In this document: in pieces, positions 54,285 to 63,751 of the stretch
Layout: every line of letters starts with the position of its first letter
How positions within the stretch are numbered: position 1 is the stretch's first letter
NCBI GenBank assembly: GCA_020639115.1
Contig: JACKHG010000007.1
Location: 1 to 64,000 of the forward strand
DNA from: Phycisphaerales bacterium
GTDB taxonomy: Bacteria; Planctomycetota; Phycisphaerae; UBA1845
Reading direction: 5' to 3'
Length of the DNA stretch: 64,000 nucleotides
Translations under genes and position numbers: made by a program
The notes under the pieces: generated by a model
What the model was told of the DNA's origin: nothing
Databases searched by the model: none
What the model saw: the letters and a program-made list of their open reading frames with translations, nothing else

Positions 54285-55409
54285 ATGAGACGCGTACTGA
54301 TCATCGTCGTCCTGGCGGCAGCCGCTCTGGCGCTGCTGTTCTGGAGCCAGCAGCGTCGCGGGCCCTTCTTCGTCTCGGGATTCATCGAATCCCACCAGAT
54401 CCGCGTGGGCTCGCGCGTCGGTGGCCGCGTCGAGGCCGTGCACGTCGCGGAGGGGCAGGCGGTCGCGAAGGACGCGCCGCTCATCGAACTCGCTCCGTAT
54501 GATCTCAACGAGCGACTGGCGGAGGCGAAGGCCACGCTGGCGGCGCAGGAGGCGACGCTCGCGAAACGCGTGGCGGGTTCGCGCCCGCAGGAAATCGAAG
54601 GCGCTCGCGCCGCCCGCGATCTCGCCCAGGCCCAGCTCGACGAGGCCGTCGCGGGTCCGCGTCCGCAGGAGATCGCCGCAGCCCAGGCCCGGCTCGATCG
54701 CGCCCAGGCCGAATTGACCAAAGCCAACAAAGACTTTGCCCGCGTCAAGGAACTCGCCGGCGAGGGCCAGGCCGCCGACGAGGAGATGGACGAGGTCGTG
54801 CGCGCCACATCCGTCGCCCAGGCGAACGCCGACCAGGCCCGCGCCGAACTGGACCTGCTCCGCGCCGGGACGTGCGCCGAAGAAATTGCCGCAGCCCGCG
54901 CCCGGCTGGCTGAGGCGGCGCAGACGCTCGCCCTGCTCGAGGCCGGCACGCGCGCGGAGGACATCGCCGAGGCGAAGGCCCACGTCGCGTCTGCCCGCGC
55001 GAGCGTCGCCGTGATCGCGGAGCAGATCGACGAACTCGTCGTCCGGGCGCCGCTCGCCAGCGTGGTCGAGGCGGTGGACCTGCGCCCCGGCGACCTGATC
55101 GCCCCGAACGCGCCGGTCGTGGCGCTGAGTGATCCGTCCGAACTGTGGGTCCGGGCCTACCTGCCGGAAAACCACCTCGACGTACAACTCGGCCGCAAGG
55201 TGTCCGTCCGAGTCGATTCGTTTCCCGAGCGGCGCTTCGCCGCGCACATCGCGTTCATTTCCCGCTCCGCGGAATTCACGCCGGCCAACGTGCAGACGCC
55301 CGAGGAGCGGGTGAAGCAGGTCTTCCGCATCAAGGTCGTACTCGACGAGGGGCTGGACGTGCTGCGCGCCGGCATGTCGGCTGACGTCTACGTGGAGGAT
55401 GCGGAATGA
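54285..55409 (+). CDS. HlyD/MFP-type periplasmic adaptor of an ABC exporter
   Basis: The 374-residue protein starts MRRVLIIVVLAAAALALLF, one membrane anchor facing the periplasm. The biotinyl-lipoyl-like first half is GGRVEAVHVAEGQAVAKDAP; the second is VRAPLASVVEAVDLRPGDLI. Between them a long helical hairpin contains about four repeats of roughly 33-60 residues, each starting with a (G/S/T)xxEEIxxARAxLxxA pattern (RPQEIEGARAARDLAQAQ, RPQEIAAAQARLDRAQAE, CAEEIAAARARLAEAAQT, RAEDIAEAKAHVASARAS). It resembles the YbhG family. Its stop overlaps the ATG of the ATPase gene (ATGA). Confidence 0.92.
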   Translation: MRRVLIIVVLAAAALALLFWSQQRRGPFFVSGFIESHQIRVGSRVGGRVEAVHVAEGQAVAKDAPLIELAPYDLNERLAEAKATLAAQEATLAKRVAGSRPQEIEGARAARDLAQAQLDEAVAGPRPQEIAAAQARLDRAQAELTKANKDFARVKELAGEGQAADEEMDEVVRATSVAQANADQARAELDLLRAGTCAEEIAAARARLAEAAQTLALLEAGTRAEDIAEAKAHVASARASVAVIAEQIDELVVRAPLASVVEAVDLRPGDLIAPNAPVVALSDPSELWVRAYLPENHLDVQLGRKVSVRVDSFPERRFAAHIAFISRSAEFTPANVQTPEERVKQVFRIKVVLDEGLDVLRAGMSADVYVEDAE

Positions 55410-56371
55410 GCGGAGCGGACGGCGCGGACATCGTCATCGCAGCCGAGGGGCTTACGCGGCGCTTCGGCGACTTCACGGCGGTCGATGCGGTGAGCTTCGC
55501 CGTGCCCCGCGCCGCGATCTTCGGCTTCCTGGGCCCCAACGGCAGCGGGAAATCCACGGTGATCCGCATGCTCTGTGGCGTGCTGCGGCCGTCGGCTGGA
55601 CGCGGTACGGTACTCGGCCACGACGTCGCGTCCGAGGCGGAAGCGATCAAGCGTAGCATCGGCTACATGTCGCAGAAATTCAGCCTCTACGGCGACTTGA
55701 GCGTCGAGGAGAACATGGATTTCTACGGCCGGATCTACGGCCTGAGCCGCGCGCGCGTCCGCGAACGCAAGGAGGCGCTCTACGCCCTGTGCGGCATTCG
55801 TCCGTTCGTGAACCGACTGGCTGCGAAGCTCTCCGGCGGATGGAAGCAGCGCCTCGCGCTGGCGTGCGCGCTGATCCACGAGCCCGACGTGCTTTTTCTG
55901 GACGAGCCGACCGCGGGCATCGATCCCGTCGCCCGCCGCGACCTGTGGGACCTGCTCTTCGAACTCTCCGGCCGCGGCGTGACGCTCTTCGTCACCACGC
56001 ACTACATGGATGAGGCGGAACGCTGCTCGCATGTGGGCTACATCCACATGTCGCGCCTGATCGTCGCGGGCCGTCCGGCGGACCTGAAACGCCTCGACGC
56101 CGTGACACCGGCGGGCACGCGCCGCGTCGAGATTTCCACGCCCGCGCCGGCCGACGCCCTCGCCCGCCTGCGCGGCGTTGCCCATGTGCGTGACGTGACG
56201 CTGTTCGGCGACGTGCTGCATGCGCTGGTCGACGCCGACCTGTCCGACACCGACCTCGTCGCCGCGACGGGCCAGCCGGCCAACCGCGTGGACCTGCGCC
56301 CGATCGCACCCACGCTCGAGGACGTCTTCGTCACGCTCAGTCGCAACGAACTCGCGCGGAGCGGCGCATGA
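55406..56371 (+). CDS. ABC transporter ATP-binding protein (exporter)
   Basis: The 321-residue protein has Walker A GPNGSGKST, Q-loop YMSQKFSLYGDLSVEEN, signature LSGGWKQR, Walker B VLFLDEPTAGIDP and H-loop VTTHYMDEAERC. A C-terminal extension (about 230-321) ends LEDVFVTLSRNE, as in drug/lipid exporters of the YbhF/DrrA type. It energises the ABC-2 permease encoded next and works with the HlyD adaptor before it. Both neighbours overlap it by 4 bases. Confidence 0.95.
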   Translation: MSGADGADIVIAAEGLTRRFGDFTAVDAVSFAVPRAAIFGFLGPNGSGKSTVIRMLCGVLRPSAGRGTVLGHDVASEAEAIKRSIGYMSQKFSLYGDLSVEENMDFYGRIYGLSRARVRERKEALYALCGIRPFVNRLAAKLSGGWKQRLALACALIHEPDVLFLDEPTAGIDPVARRDLWDLLFELSGRGVTLFVTTHYMDEAERCSHVGYIHMSRLIVAGRPADLKRLDAVTPAGTRRVEISTPAPADALARLRGVAHVRDVTLFGDVLHALVDADLSDTDLVAATGQPANRVDLRPIAPTLEDVFVTLSRNELARSGA

Positions 56372-57513
56372 ACGGTTTCTGGGCCATCCTGCTGAAAGAA
56401 TTCGCGCACATCCGCCGCGAGCCCACCACGCTGTTCTTCGCGTTTCTCGTGCCCGTGCTCCAGCTCACGATCTTCGGGTACGCCATCGACACCACCATCG
56501 AGGACATCACCACCGTCGTCTACAACCTCGACGGTCGGCGCGACAGCCGCGACCTCGTCGCGGCGTTCGCGAGCACCCGGCGTTTCAAGGTCGTCGCGTA
56601 CGTCTTTAACGAAGCGGACTTCAACCATGCCCTCGCCGCGGGCCGAGCCAAGGTCGGTGTGAAAATCCCGCCGGACTATACCGAGCGTCTGCTCGACGGT
56701 GAGCAAGCGGTCGTCCAGGTGCTGATCGACGGCAGCGATTCCCAAGTGGCCACCACCGCGTTGAACAGTGCGGCGCTGCTCGGCCTGAACGAATCGCGGC
56801 GGCGCGGGATGGCGTTCGCCGAGGCCCGCCAGGCCGCGGTCGCGCGCGACCCCGCCGGACGCGTGGCCCTGCCGATCGAGATCCGCCCGCGGCTGCTCTA
56901 CAACCCGAACCTCGAGAGCGCCCACTTCTTCGTGCCGGGCCTGATCGGCATCATCATGCAGCTCGTCACGCTGTTCCTCACCTCGTTCGCCATCGTGCGC
57001 GAACGCGAGCTCGGCACGCTCGAGCAGCTCTTCGTGACCCCGGTCGGCCGCACCGGCCTGATGCTGGGCAAGCTCGTGCCCTACGCGGTGATCGGTTTTC
57101 TGGAAACCCTCATCGTGCTGATGGTGATGGTCTTCGTCTTCAGCGTGCCCATCAACGGCAGCCTCGTGTTGCTGCTCGGCCTGTCGCTGCTTTTTCTGCT
57201 GACCGCCCTGGGGCTCGGCCTGTTCATTTCCACGCTGGCCCGGACGCAACTGCAGGCGATTCAGTTCGCCTTCATGATCATGTTGCCGTCCATCCTGCTC
57301 TCCGGCTTCATCTTTCCGCGCGAGGCCATGCCCCTGCCGATGTACCTGCTGGGTTTCTTCATCCCGGTCACGTACTTCCTCGAGATTCTGCGCGGGATCA
57401 TCCTGCGGTCAGCCGGCCTCGCCGACCTGCTGCCCTCGGTCGTCGGGTTGGTCGTCTGCTGCGCGGTCGTTCTCACGCTGAGCGTTTCGCGATTTCGCAA
57501 ACGCCAGGAGTAG
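56368..57513 (+). CDS. ABC-2 type transporter permease
   Basis: The 381-residue protein has one N-terminal helix (LFFAFLVPVLQLTIFGYAI), a large extracytoplasmic domain (about 45-180) and five C-terminal helices, with the ABC-2 signature ERELGTLEQLFVTPVGRTGLMLGK and PSILLSGFIFPREAMPLPM. The layout is that of YbhS/YbhR. E. coli-type systems have two permeases, whereas here only one follows, so it may act as a homodimer or pair with another encoded elsewhere. Its end lies 23 bases from the convergent beta-propeller gene. Confidence 0.93.
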   Translation: MNGFWAILLKEFAHIRREPTTLFFAFLVPVLQLTIFGYAIDTTIEDITTVVYNLDGRRDSRDLVAAFASTRRFKVVAYVFNEADFNHALAAGRAKVGVKIPPDYTERLLDGEQAVVQVLIDGSDSQVATTALNSAALLGLNESRRRGMAFAEARQAAVARDPAGRVALPIEIRPRLLYNPNLESAHFFVPGLIGIIMQLVTLFLTSFAIVRERELGTLEQLFVTPVGRTGLMLGKLVPYAVIGFLETLIVLMVMVFVFSVPINGSLVLLLGLSLLFLLTALGLGLFISTLARTQLQAIQFAFMIMLPSILLSGFIFPREAMPLPMYLLGFFIPVTYFLEILRGIILRSAGLADLLPSVVGLVVCCAVVLTLSVSRFRKRQE

Positions 57514-57536
57514 GCAGGAACGGGTGCATGCGCGCG

Positions 57537-59027
57537 TCAGTTGCAGGGCGGCGACTGATCGTGCAGCAGCAGGATGAAGTCGTCCAGATCCACATCGTCG
57601 TCGCCGTCGAGATCGCCCGGTACCGGCGGGGTTGTCGATTGGGTGATATCCTGCTGGAACAGAGCGAAGTCTCGCAGATCCACGTCGCCGTCACCGTCGA
57701 GATCGCCCGGGAAATCCTGGGTGTAGGCGAGCACGTAGATGTCGCTGTTGAACGGCGGGTTCCACCCGTAGCCGGTGACGTAGGCCTGCCCGCACGCACC
57801 GATCGCAATCGACTGCGGCCGATCGTTGCCGCCCGCGGGACCCGCATAGGAAATCGACCAGTCGAGGTTGCCCGCCAGATCGTACTTGAGCGTGACGATG
57901 TCGCGGTTCTGCGGCGACTGGAACAGTTCCTCGCCCACGATGTAGAAGTTGTCGTGCGCATCCATCGCCATGTCGAAGGCCACGTCGGTGCTGTGTGCGG
58001 GGCCGTCGTAGGTGCGCACCCAGTCGCGCGTGCCGTCGGGAAGGTACTTCAGCGCCGCGATGTCCGCACCGGAGCCGAGCGATCCGGCCACGTAAATGTC
58101 ACCCGTGGAGGCGACCGCCACGCCGGCCGGCTGGAAGTTCGTGCAGGGCGTATCTTGGAAATCCCTATGCCACAGCTCGGCGCCGGAGGCGTCGTAGCGA
58201 ACGAGGCGCAGCGCCCCCACGCCGCACATCGATTCGACGTCGGCTGCGATCACCGTCTCGCCCGCGGGCCCGAGCGCCACCCGCGTGCGGCCGAACGTAT
58301 TGAAGATCGGGCCGTGCGTGACGTGGTCCCAGACCAGCGTGCCCGCCGCGTCATAGACCACGACGCCGACCGTGCTGAAGTCCGCATCGTTGCCCGCCAG
58401 GTGCACACCCCCGGCTGGGTCAATGGCGATGTCCGTGGCGTAGTCGAGCTTCGCCGGAACGCCGCCGCGCTGCCACAGCAGCGTGCCGTCCGGGGCGTAC
58501 TTGTACAGGTTCATCCCACATCCGGCAGCCAGCACGTTGTCGGCGGCATCGAGCGCGACCGCGGCTGTGGCGATGCTGCCTATCAGGCAATCGCCTGCCT
58601 CCGGATGCAGCCTTTCCCAGGCCAGCGTGCCCGTCGCTCCATCGAACTTCCAGATCGACAAGCGGCGCACACCGGGCTCATCGTACGAAGACGAGGTGAC
58701 GATCGGGTTGCCGGCACTATCGACCGCCAGCCCGGTCGGTCCCGTCGGGAGCAGGCGATACGGGAGCGTCTCGGACCAGACCTCCGCGCCGGCTGAATCG
58801 TACCGCAGCAGCGTCAGATCGTAGCGGAGCGTCGTCGCGTTGTAGCTCGTGGCCGCCACGTACACGTCGCCCGAGGGGCCGACCGCAATGAGATTGCCCA
58901 TATCGGCATGATTCGTGGGACCGTTCTTCAGCACGGTCCAGGATTCGTGGACTTCAGCTGCAGATGCCATGATCGTGGCAATCATCGCGAATGCGGCGGC
59001 GCCGAAGCGCACGGCGAGCGAATTCAT
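57537..59027 (-). CDS. Secreted beta-propeller protein with dockerin-like C-terminus
   Basis: The 496-residue protein has a signal peptide (MNSLAVRFGAAAFAMIATIM). About eight propeller-type repeats follow, each with a pattern like xxIAVxPxGDVYVAGxxxxxxxDxxLxKYxxxGxxxW (for example ATDIAIDPAGGVHLAGND, VAVASTGDIYVAGSLGS, IAIGACGQAYVTGYGWN). These resemble SBBP or NHL-like repeats that occur in cell-surface proteins. Two dockerin-like loops close it (DLDGDGDVDLRDFALF and DLDGDDDVDLDDFILL). No catalytic residues are evident. Confidence 0.82.
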   Translation of the reverse strand: MNSLAVRFGAAAFAMIATIMASAAEVHESWTVLKNGPTNHADMGNLIAVGPSGDVYVAATSYNATTLRYDLTLLRYDSAGAEVWSETLPYRLLPTGPTGLAVDSAGNPIVTSSSYDEPGVRRLSIWKFDGATGTLAWERLHPEAGDCLIGSIATAAVALDAADNVLAAGCGMNLYKYAPDGTLLWQRGGVPAKLDYATDIAIDPAGGVHLAGNDADFSTVGVVVYDAAGTLVWDHVTHGPIFNTFGRTRVALGPAGETVIAADVESMCGVGALRLVRYDASGAELWHRDFQDTPCTNFQPAGVAVASTGDIYVAGSLGSGADIAALKYLPDGTRDWVRTYDGPAHSTDVAFDMAMDAHDNFYIVGEELFQSPQNRDIVTLKYDLAGNLDWSISYAGPAGGNDRPQSIAIGACGQAYVTGYGWNPPFNSDIYVLAYTQDFPGDLDGDGDVDLRDFALFQQDITQSTTPPVPGDLDGDDDVDLDDFILLLHDQSPPCN

Positions 59028-59202
59028 GATTGGTTTCCCCGTAGTTGTGCAGAGTCCGAAGACCGGCGGCCCGATGCCAGCGTCATCATAGCGGGTATGC
59101 CGGTAAAATGCGCCGAGCGCCCCCGAATCATGCGGCGAAATGCGGATACGCGTTGGACATGAATCGCCGGCGACGGAGTGGGTAGGCGTCGCCGCGGTAG
59201 CG

Positions 59203-61761
59203 CTATTCGATCGTATTACCGTCGAACGTCACGCTGCCGGTCGACGCGGCATCGATCCGGTGGGTTTCCGCCACGTTCGCAAAGACGTTGTCGGTGATCG
59301 CGACCGACGAGACGTCGGCGATGTCGATGCCCAGCGGATTGTCGCTGAGGAGGTTGTGGACGATCTGCACGGCGCCCATGTAGCTGCCGCTCGGACCGGA
59401 GTTGCTGATGCCGATGAGACCCGTCGAGCGGTGCCGCTCGCGCCATCCGCTGGAGCTCAGGCTGCAGTCGCGAATGGTGATGTCACGCGGAAACGTCCCT
59501 TCCCCCTCGGGCGGAGAAGCTCCGACGAGAATCGGCGGGTACATCACCTGGTCGAACTGGCAGCGCTCGATCAGCGCGTGCTTGTTGCGCAGAATCAGCG
59601 CGCACCCCGCGATCTCGCGAAACGTGCTGTCCTGCACCGTGTACGAGTCCATGTCCCAGGCGTCCGCGGACGCCAGCGTGCCGGCGGACACGAACTCCGG
59701 CAGCACCTGGTCCGTCGTCAGCAGGTAGTTCCGCTTGCCGTCGACCTCGCCCTCGTCGACGGCATCGGCGAGCGTGAACGAATTGGGCACCGTGCCGTTC
59801 CAGAGCGTCAGTACGGTCGCCGCCGGGAGTGCGATCGCGTAGCTGGCGGCCCGCTCGACGCGTACGCTCCGGTTGTCGAGCTTCTCGATCACCGTAAGGA
59901 AATTCCCATGGGCGTTCTGCCCGTCCCAGCGGACGCCTTCGATGTCGAGGTTGCGCATGATCACCGTGCCGTCGCACGTGGCGAGCATGAAGCCGTCGCG
60001 GGCGCTGACCGCGAGCTGGTTGCCCTCCGGCGCCACGACGACGTGGTCCGCGTCGATGTTGCGGCACTGGCTCGCGCTCATCGCGAATCCGACGGCGTTC
60101 ACCGTGCGCAGGTTGGACAAGTGCAGGCCGCTGCAGTTGTAGAAGAGCGTCTGGATGCCGTCCGCACCGAAGTGCCACGAAAACAGGTCGCCGAGCGCGA
60201 GCTGGCCGGCGACCGCCGGGTTGACCAGCCGCATGAGCCGTCCGTTGCCGCCCGCCACCGTGTGCCACACGAAATCCGCGGGCGCGGCGTCCACGTCGGC
60301 CTTGTACGTGACGCTCGCCACGTGCCGCAGCGAGCGCGTCACCGGATCCCACAGGTTGGAGCTGTAGCACAGCGTGCCGTCGATTCGCGGCAGGCCGTCG
60401 AGGATTTCCACGACAACGTGGTCGGGCGCAAGCTCGACGATCCTGCCCGCGGAGGAGTAATCAGGCTCGTTGTCGAATACCAGGTTCTGCACCGAAAGGT
60501 TCACGCAGGACGAGGCGCGCAGCAGGCTCGGGGGCGCGGGATCCGCCGGAAGCCACCCGTGCCGCACCAGTCGCGTGGCGGGGGCGCCGGCGTCGTCGGT
60601 CGCGCCGACAACGCCGCAATCCGTGAGGTTGTTGAGGGCCACGTACCCGGACCCGCCCGCAACGGTGAACAGATCGTACGTTCCGGCGGCGAACTCCAGC
60701 CGTGTGCGGCCGCTGGCGGTGAGGTAGTCGAGCGCCTCCTGAATCATGGGTGCATCGTCGACGCCGTCGTCCGGCGTGGCGCCGAAATCCGCGACGTGGA
60801 CGTGATCGGCGAGCTCGACGCGCGAGATCCAGAGCGCGAGGGCATGAAAATCGTACAGGTCCACGTCGCCGTCACGATCGCCGTCAGCGCGGGCGAAGAG
60901 TTCGGGGTCCACCCCGGGAGGAGGCGCGTGTGACGCCGGCCCGCTCATCAGTTGGGGGAACACGTAGAAGTCCCCGGTGGTGACCGCCCCGTCATCGTCG
61001 AGATCCCAGCGCTCGCTGCGCAGCCGCACGTCGTCGATTACGGCGCCGATGCCGGTCTCCTCCTGGTACGAAACCACAGCCACACGCGTGACGGCGCCGC
61101 CGACGAGATCGGCGCCGCTCAGCACCGCGTCCGGTTCGCCGCGGTCCAGTTCGTCCGGATTGACCCAGACGGCGAGCGTGTCGCTGGTGCCCGCGGCGTC
61201 AATTTCCAGTTGGCCGACGATGAGCGCGGTCTGGCCGAGCGTGAGGACGCCGGGCAGGCGGACGTCATCGGCTGGACCGTCGAGCAGCAGGTCGCGGCCG
61301 ACCGCGACGATGCGCAGCGGCTGAGCGCCATCGTAGTCCACCGTGTCGAGCGCAATGCCCCCGACGCTGGTCGCGTCCGGTGCCTTGACGAGGAACGAGA
61401 GTTCGACGACGCCGGCGATCGGCGCTGCCAGGAGTCGCGTGTTCTGACGCGGCTGGGCGTAGTCGCCCTGGACGCTGCGGGCCGCGCCGCCGGATTGGCC
61501 GGCGTGGTGCGTACTGGCTGGTGCGCTGAGATTTCCAGAAATCACGCGGATCGTGGCGGTGCCGCTCCAAGCCCCAGCCAGGCCCGTTCCGCCGGTCTTG
61601 TCGCGAAGGACACCCGTGGAGAGGTCGTTGAAATCCGCAACCACGGTCTGGCCGCTGGCGATTGCCGCTGCCAGCAGCAGGCTGGCGGCAATTCCCCAGG
61701 CGGTTATCGGACGCCGCCGATGCGCCGGCGGCTCCAATTGGCTATTCGCGATCGTCTGCAC
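59203..61761 (-). CDS. Secreted right-handed beta-helix protein with an internal dockerin-like segment
   Basis: About 852 residues are encoded. GTG 61761 has GGAGGG 4 bases upstream; GTG 61797 is an alternative. A signal peptide (PITAWGIAASLLLAAAIA) leads to a LamG-like sandwich (about 45-245), a dockerin-like segment (about 250-315, DLDDDGAVTTGDFYVF and DGDRDGDVDLYDFHAL) and a beta-helix region. The latter opens VHVADFGATPDDGVDDAPMI, the pectate-lyase/GH28/GH110-like start, and includes repeated coils ending with IVHNLLSDNPLGIDIADVSS and VAITDNVFANVAE. It may be a glycosidase or lyase, but I cannot name the catalytic residues. It is the only protein here with the dockerin-like part in the middle. 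Confidence 0.72.
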   Translation of the reverse strand: MQTIANSQLEPPAHRRRPITAWGIAASLLLAAAIASGQTVVADFNDLSTGVLRDKTGGTGLAGAWSGTATIRVISGNLSAPASTHHAGQSGGAARSVQGDYAQPRQNTRLLAAPIAGVVELSFLVKAPDATSVGGIALDTVDYDGAQPLRIVAVGRDLLLDGPADDVRLPGVLTLGQTALIVGQLEIDAAGTSDTLAVWVNPDELDRGEPDAVLSGADLVGGAVTRVAVVSYQEETGIGAVIDDVRLRSERWDLDDDGAVTTGDFYVFPQLMSGPASHAPPPGVDPELFARADGDRDGDVDLYDFHALALWISRVELADHVHVADFGATPDDGVDDAPMIQEALDYLTASGRTRLEFAAGTYDLFTVAGGSGYVALNNLTDCGVVGATDDAGAPATRLVRHGWLPADPAPPSLLRASSCVNLSVQNLVFDNEPDYSSAGRIVELAPDHVVVEILDGLPRIDGTLCYSSNLWDPVTRSLRHVASVTYKADVDAAPADFVWHTVAGGNGRLMRLVNPAVAGQLALGDLFSWHFGADGIQTLFYNCSGLHLSNLRTVNAVGFAMSASQCRNIDADHVVVAPEGNQLAVSARDGFMLATCDGTVIMRNLDIEGVRWDGQNAHGNFLTVIEKLDNRSVRVERAASYAIALPAATVLTLWNGTVPNSFTLADAVDEGEVDGKRNYLLTTDQVLPEFVSAGTLASADAWDMDSYTVQDSTFREIAGCALILRNKHALIERCQFDQVMYPPILVGASPPEGEGTFPRDITIRDCSLSSSGWRERHRSTGLIGISNSGPSGSYMGAVQIVHNLLSDNPLGIDIADVSSVAITDNVFANVAETHRIDAASTGSVTFDGNTIE

Positions 61762-61925
61762 GGTACCCTCCAGGGGGCGCGCGGTCTCCACCGTCACGCG
61801 CCGACGCCCTTATCATAGCGTACCGCCGGTGATTGCCGCCGGCGAACAGCGCAGGGACGTGCGGACGGTTGGCTCGTGGAGTGAGACGGGAATATGTTCA
61901 GCCGGCGCGAAGCGCCGCCCCGGAT

Positions 61926-63071
61926 CTATTGCCCGCCGACGAAGCGATGCACGGCGTCGGCGACGCGGATCACCTGCTCGTCGGTCATCTCGGGGTAGAG
62001 CGGCAGCGAGATGATGCGGTTGGCGATGCGTTCGGTGATCTTCAGCGGCGCCGAATCGAAGCCGTGGCGGCGCAGGGCCGGTTGCTGATGCAGCGGGATC
62101 GGGTAGTGCACGCCGGCGGATATCCCGCGGTCGGCGAGGTAGTTGCGCAGTCCGTCGCGGTTGTCCACCTGGATCACGTAGAGGTGGTACACGTGCCGCG
62201 CATCCTCCGCGACGTGCGGTGTGGTGATCCCGGCCGTGTGCCCGAGCAGGTCCTGGTACAGCGCCGCCCGCGAACGCCGCAGCTTCGTCCAGCGGTCCAG
62301 GTGGACGAGCTTGACCTTGAGGATCGCCGCCTGGAGCGCGTCCAGCCGATAGTTGTAACCCATCTGGTCGTGTTCGTACTTGCTCTGGCGGCCGTGGTTG
62401 GCCAGCGCCCGCATGCGCCGGGCGAGGTCCGCGTCGTTCGTCGTCACCATGCCGGCGTCGCCGCATGCGCCCAGGTTTTTGCCAGGGAAGAAGCTGAAGC
62501 AACCGACGCGCCCGCCCGCGCCCGCCCGCACGCCGTCGCGCTCCGCGCCGTGGGCCTGCGCGGCGTCCTCGATCAGGATCACCTCGTGATCACAGTTGCC
62601 TGCAATTTTCCGCAACCCGCTCATGTCCGCCATGTGCCCGTAGATGTGCACGGGCAGGATGGCCCGCGTACGCGGCGTCAGGCAGCGCGCGACGCTCTCG
62701 GGGTCGAGCGTGTACGTCTGCGGATCGATATCTGCGAATACGATCCGCGCGCCGCACTGGGCGATCGCCTCGACCGTCGCGATGAACGTATGGGCGGGGG
62801 CGATGACTTCGTCGCCCGGCCCGATGCCCAGCGCACAGAGTGCCAGGTGCAGTGCCGTGGTGCCGCTGCTGGCGCCCACCGCGTGCTCGACGTTGCAGAA
62901 GTCGGCGAAGTCGCGTTCGAAGCCAGCCACCGGCTCTCCGCCGATGAACGCGCAGCGCCCGATCACATCGCGTATCGCTTCGTCAATCTCGCTCTGGATC
63001 GACGCGAACTGCGCGTGGAGATCGACGAGTGGAATCGGTGCGGTGGCAGCGGGGGTCATCGTGGCGGGCAT
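61926..63071 (-). CDS. DegT/DnrJ/EryC1/StrS family sugar aminotransferase
   Basis: The 381-residue PLP enzyme begins IPLVDLHAQFASIQSEID. It has GASSGTTALHLALCALGIG, EVIAPAHTFIATVEAI, IEDAAQAHGAE and the PLP lysine in FSFFPGKNLGACGD at K198, then YNYRLDALQAAIL, HVYHLYVIQ and SAGVHYPIPLHQQPAL. Such enzymes make amino sugars on nucleotide carriers; the WbpE/QdtB-like branch is the closest in style. It is encoded 41 bases downstream of the acyltransferase gene on the same strand, so the product is probably N-acetylated next for a surface polysaccharide. Confidence 0.92.
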   Translation of the reverse strand: MPATMTPAATAPIPLVDLHAQFASIQSEIDEAIRDVIGRCAFIGGEPVAGFERDFADFCNVEHAVGASSGTTALHLALCALGIGPGDEVIAPAHTFIATVEAIAQCGARIVFADIDPQTYTLDPESVARCLTPRTRAILPVHIYGHMADMSGLRKIAGNCDHEVILIEDAAQAHGAERDGVRAGAGGRVGCFSFFPGKNLGACGDAGMVTTNDADLARRMRALANHGRQSKYEHDQMGYNYRLDALQAAILKVKLVHLDRWTKLRRSRAALYQDLLGHTAGITTPHVAEDARHVYHLYVIQVDNRDGLRNYLADRGISAGVHYPIPLHQQPALRRHGFDSAPLKITERIANRIISLPLYPEMTDEQVIRVADAVHRFVGGQ

Positions 63072-63112
63072 GGTGGCGTCCTTTGCAGCAGCTTCGAAGT
63101 AGACAGCTCTGT

Positions 63113-63751
63113 TCAGCAGTTGGCGTTAAGTGATTCCAGATCGTAAGGCAGGTCGGTAATGCTCTTGATGATGCGGGCCGGGTTGCCCACGACGACGGCG
63201 TCCGCCGGCACGTCACGCACCACGACGCTCCCGGCCCCGACGAGGGCGTTCGCGCCGATGGTGACTCCGGGCAGGACGGTCGTGTTCGCGCCGATCTTGG
63301 CGCCCGGCATGATCGTCGGTCCGACCAGTTCGTCCTTGACCCGCGGCGAACGCGGGTACTTCGCGTTGGTCAACACGACGTTGGGGCCGAGCCAGCATCC
63401 GTCGTGGAGCGTGCTGAACTCGGGAACGAAGACGTTGGAGTGCAACCGCACGCCGTCGCCGATCCGGACGTGGTGCTCGACCACGCTGCCGGTGCCGACG
63501 CTGCAGTCAGCGCCGATGCGGGTGCGTTCGCGGATCAACACGTGGTGGCCGCACTGGAAACGGGCCCCGATGCGGGTCGCGGCGTAGATCACCGTGTGCG
63601 AGCGGATGACCGAGTGCGCGCCGAGCCCCCCGCGATCATCCTGCGCCATGGCGGCGAACGGCTTGCCGAGGATCACGAAGTCCTCGAGGGTGACGTCCGC
63701 ACCCAGTTCGAAGCCGGGGTGAACGCGTACGGAATCGGCAGTGGCAGTCAT
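63113..63751 (-). CDS. Left-handed beta-helix (hexapeptide repeat) N-acyltransferase, WbpD-like
   Basis: The 212-residue protein starts MTATADSVRVHPGFELGADV. Most of it is hexapeptide repeats (IGARFQCGHHVLIRERTRIG, IGDGVRLHSNVFVPEF, IGANTTVLPGVTIGANALVG). LGPNVVLTNAKYPRSPRVKD resembles the conserved loop of WbpD-type UDP-amino-sugar N-acetyltransferases. GAGSVVVRDVPADAVVVGNP is the usual end. It should acetylate an amino sugar made by the aminotransferase encoded downstream. The pair suggests synthesis of a di-N-acetylated sugar for lipopolysaccharide or capsule. Confidence 0.9.
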   Translation of the reverse strand: MTATADSVRVHPGFELGADVTLEDFVILGKPFAAMAQDDRGGLGAHSVIRSHTVIYAATRIGARFQCGHHVLIRERTRIGADCSVGTGSVVEHHVRIGDGVRLHSNVFVPEFSTLHDGCWLGPNVVLTNAKYPRSPRVKDELVGPTIMPGAKIGANTTVLPGVTIGANALVGAGSVVVRDVPADAVVVGNPARIIKSITDLPYDLESLNANC

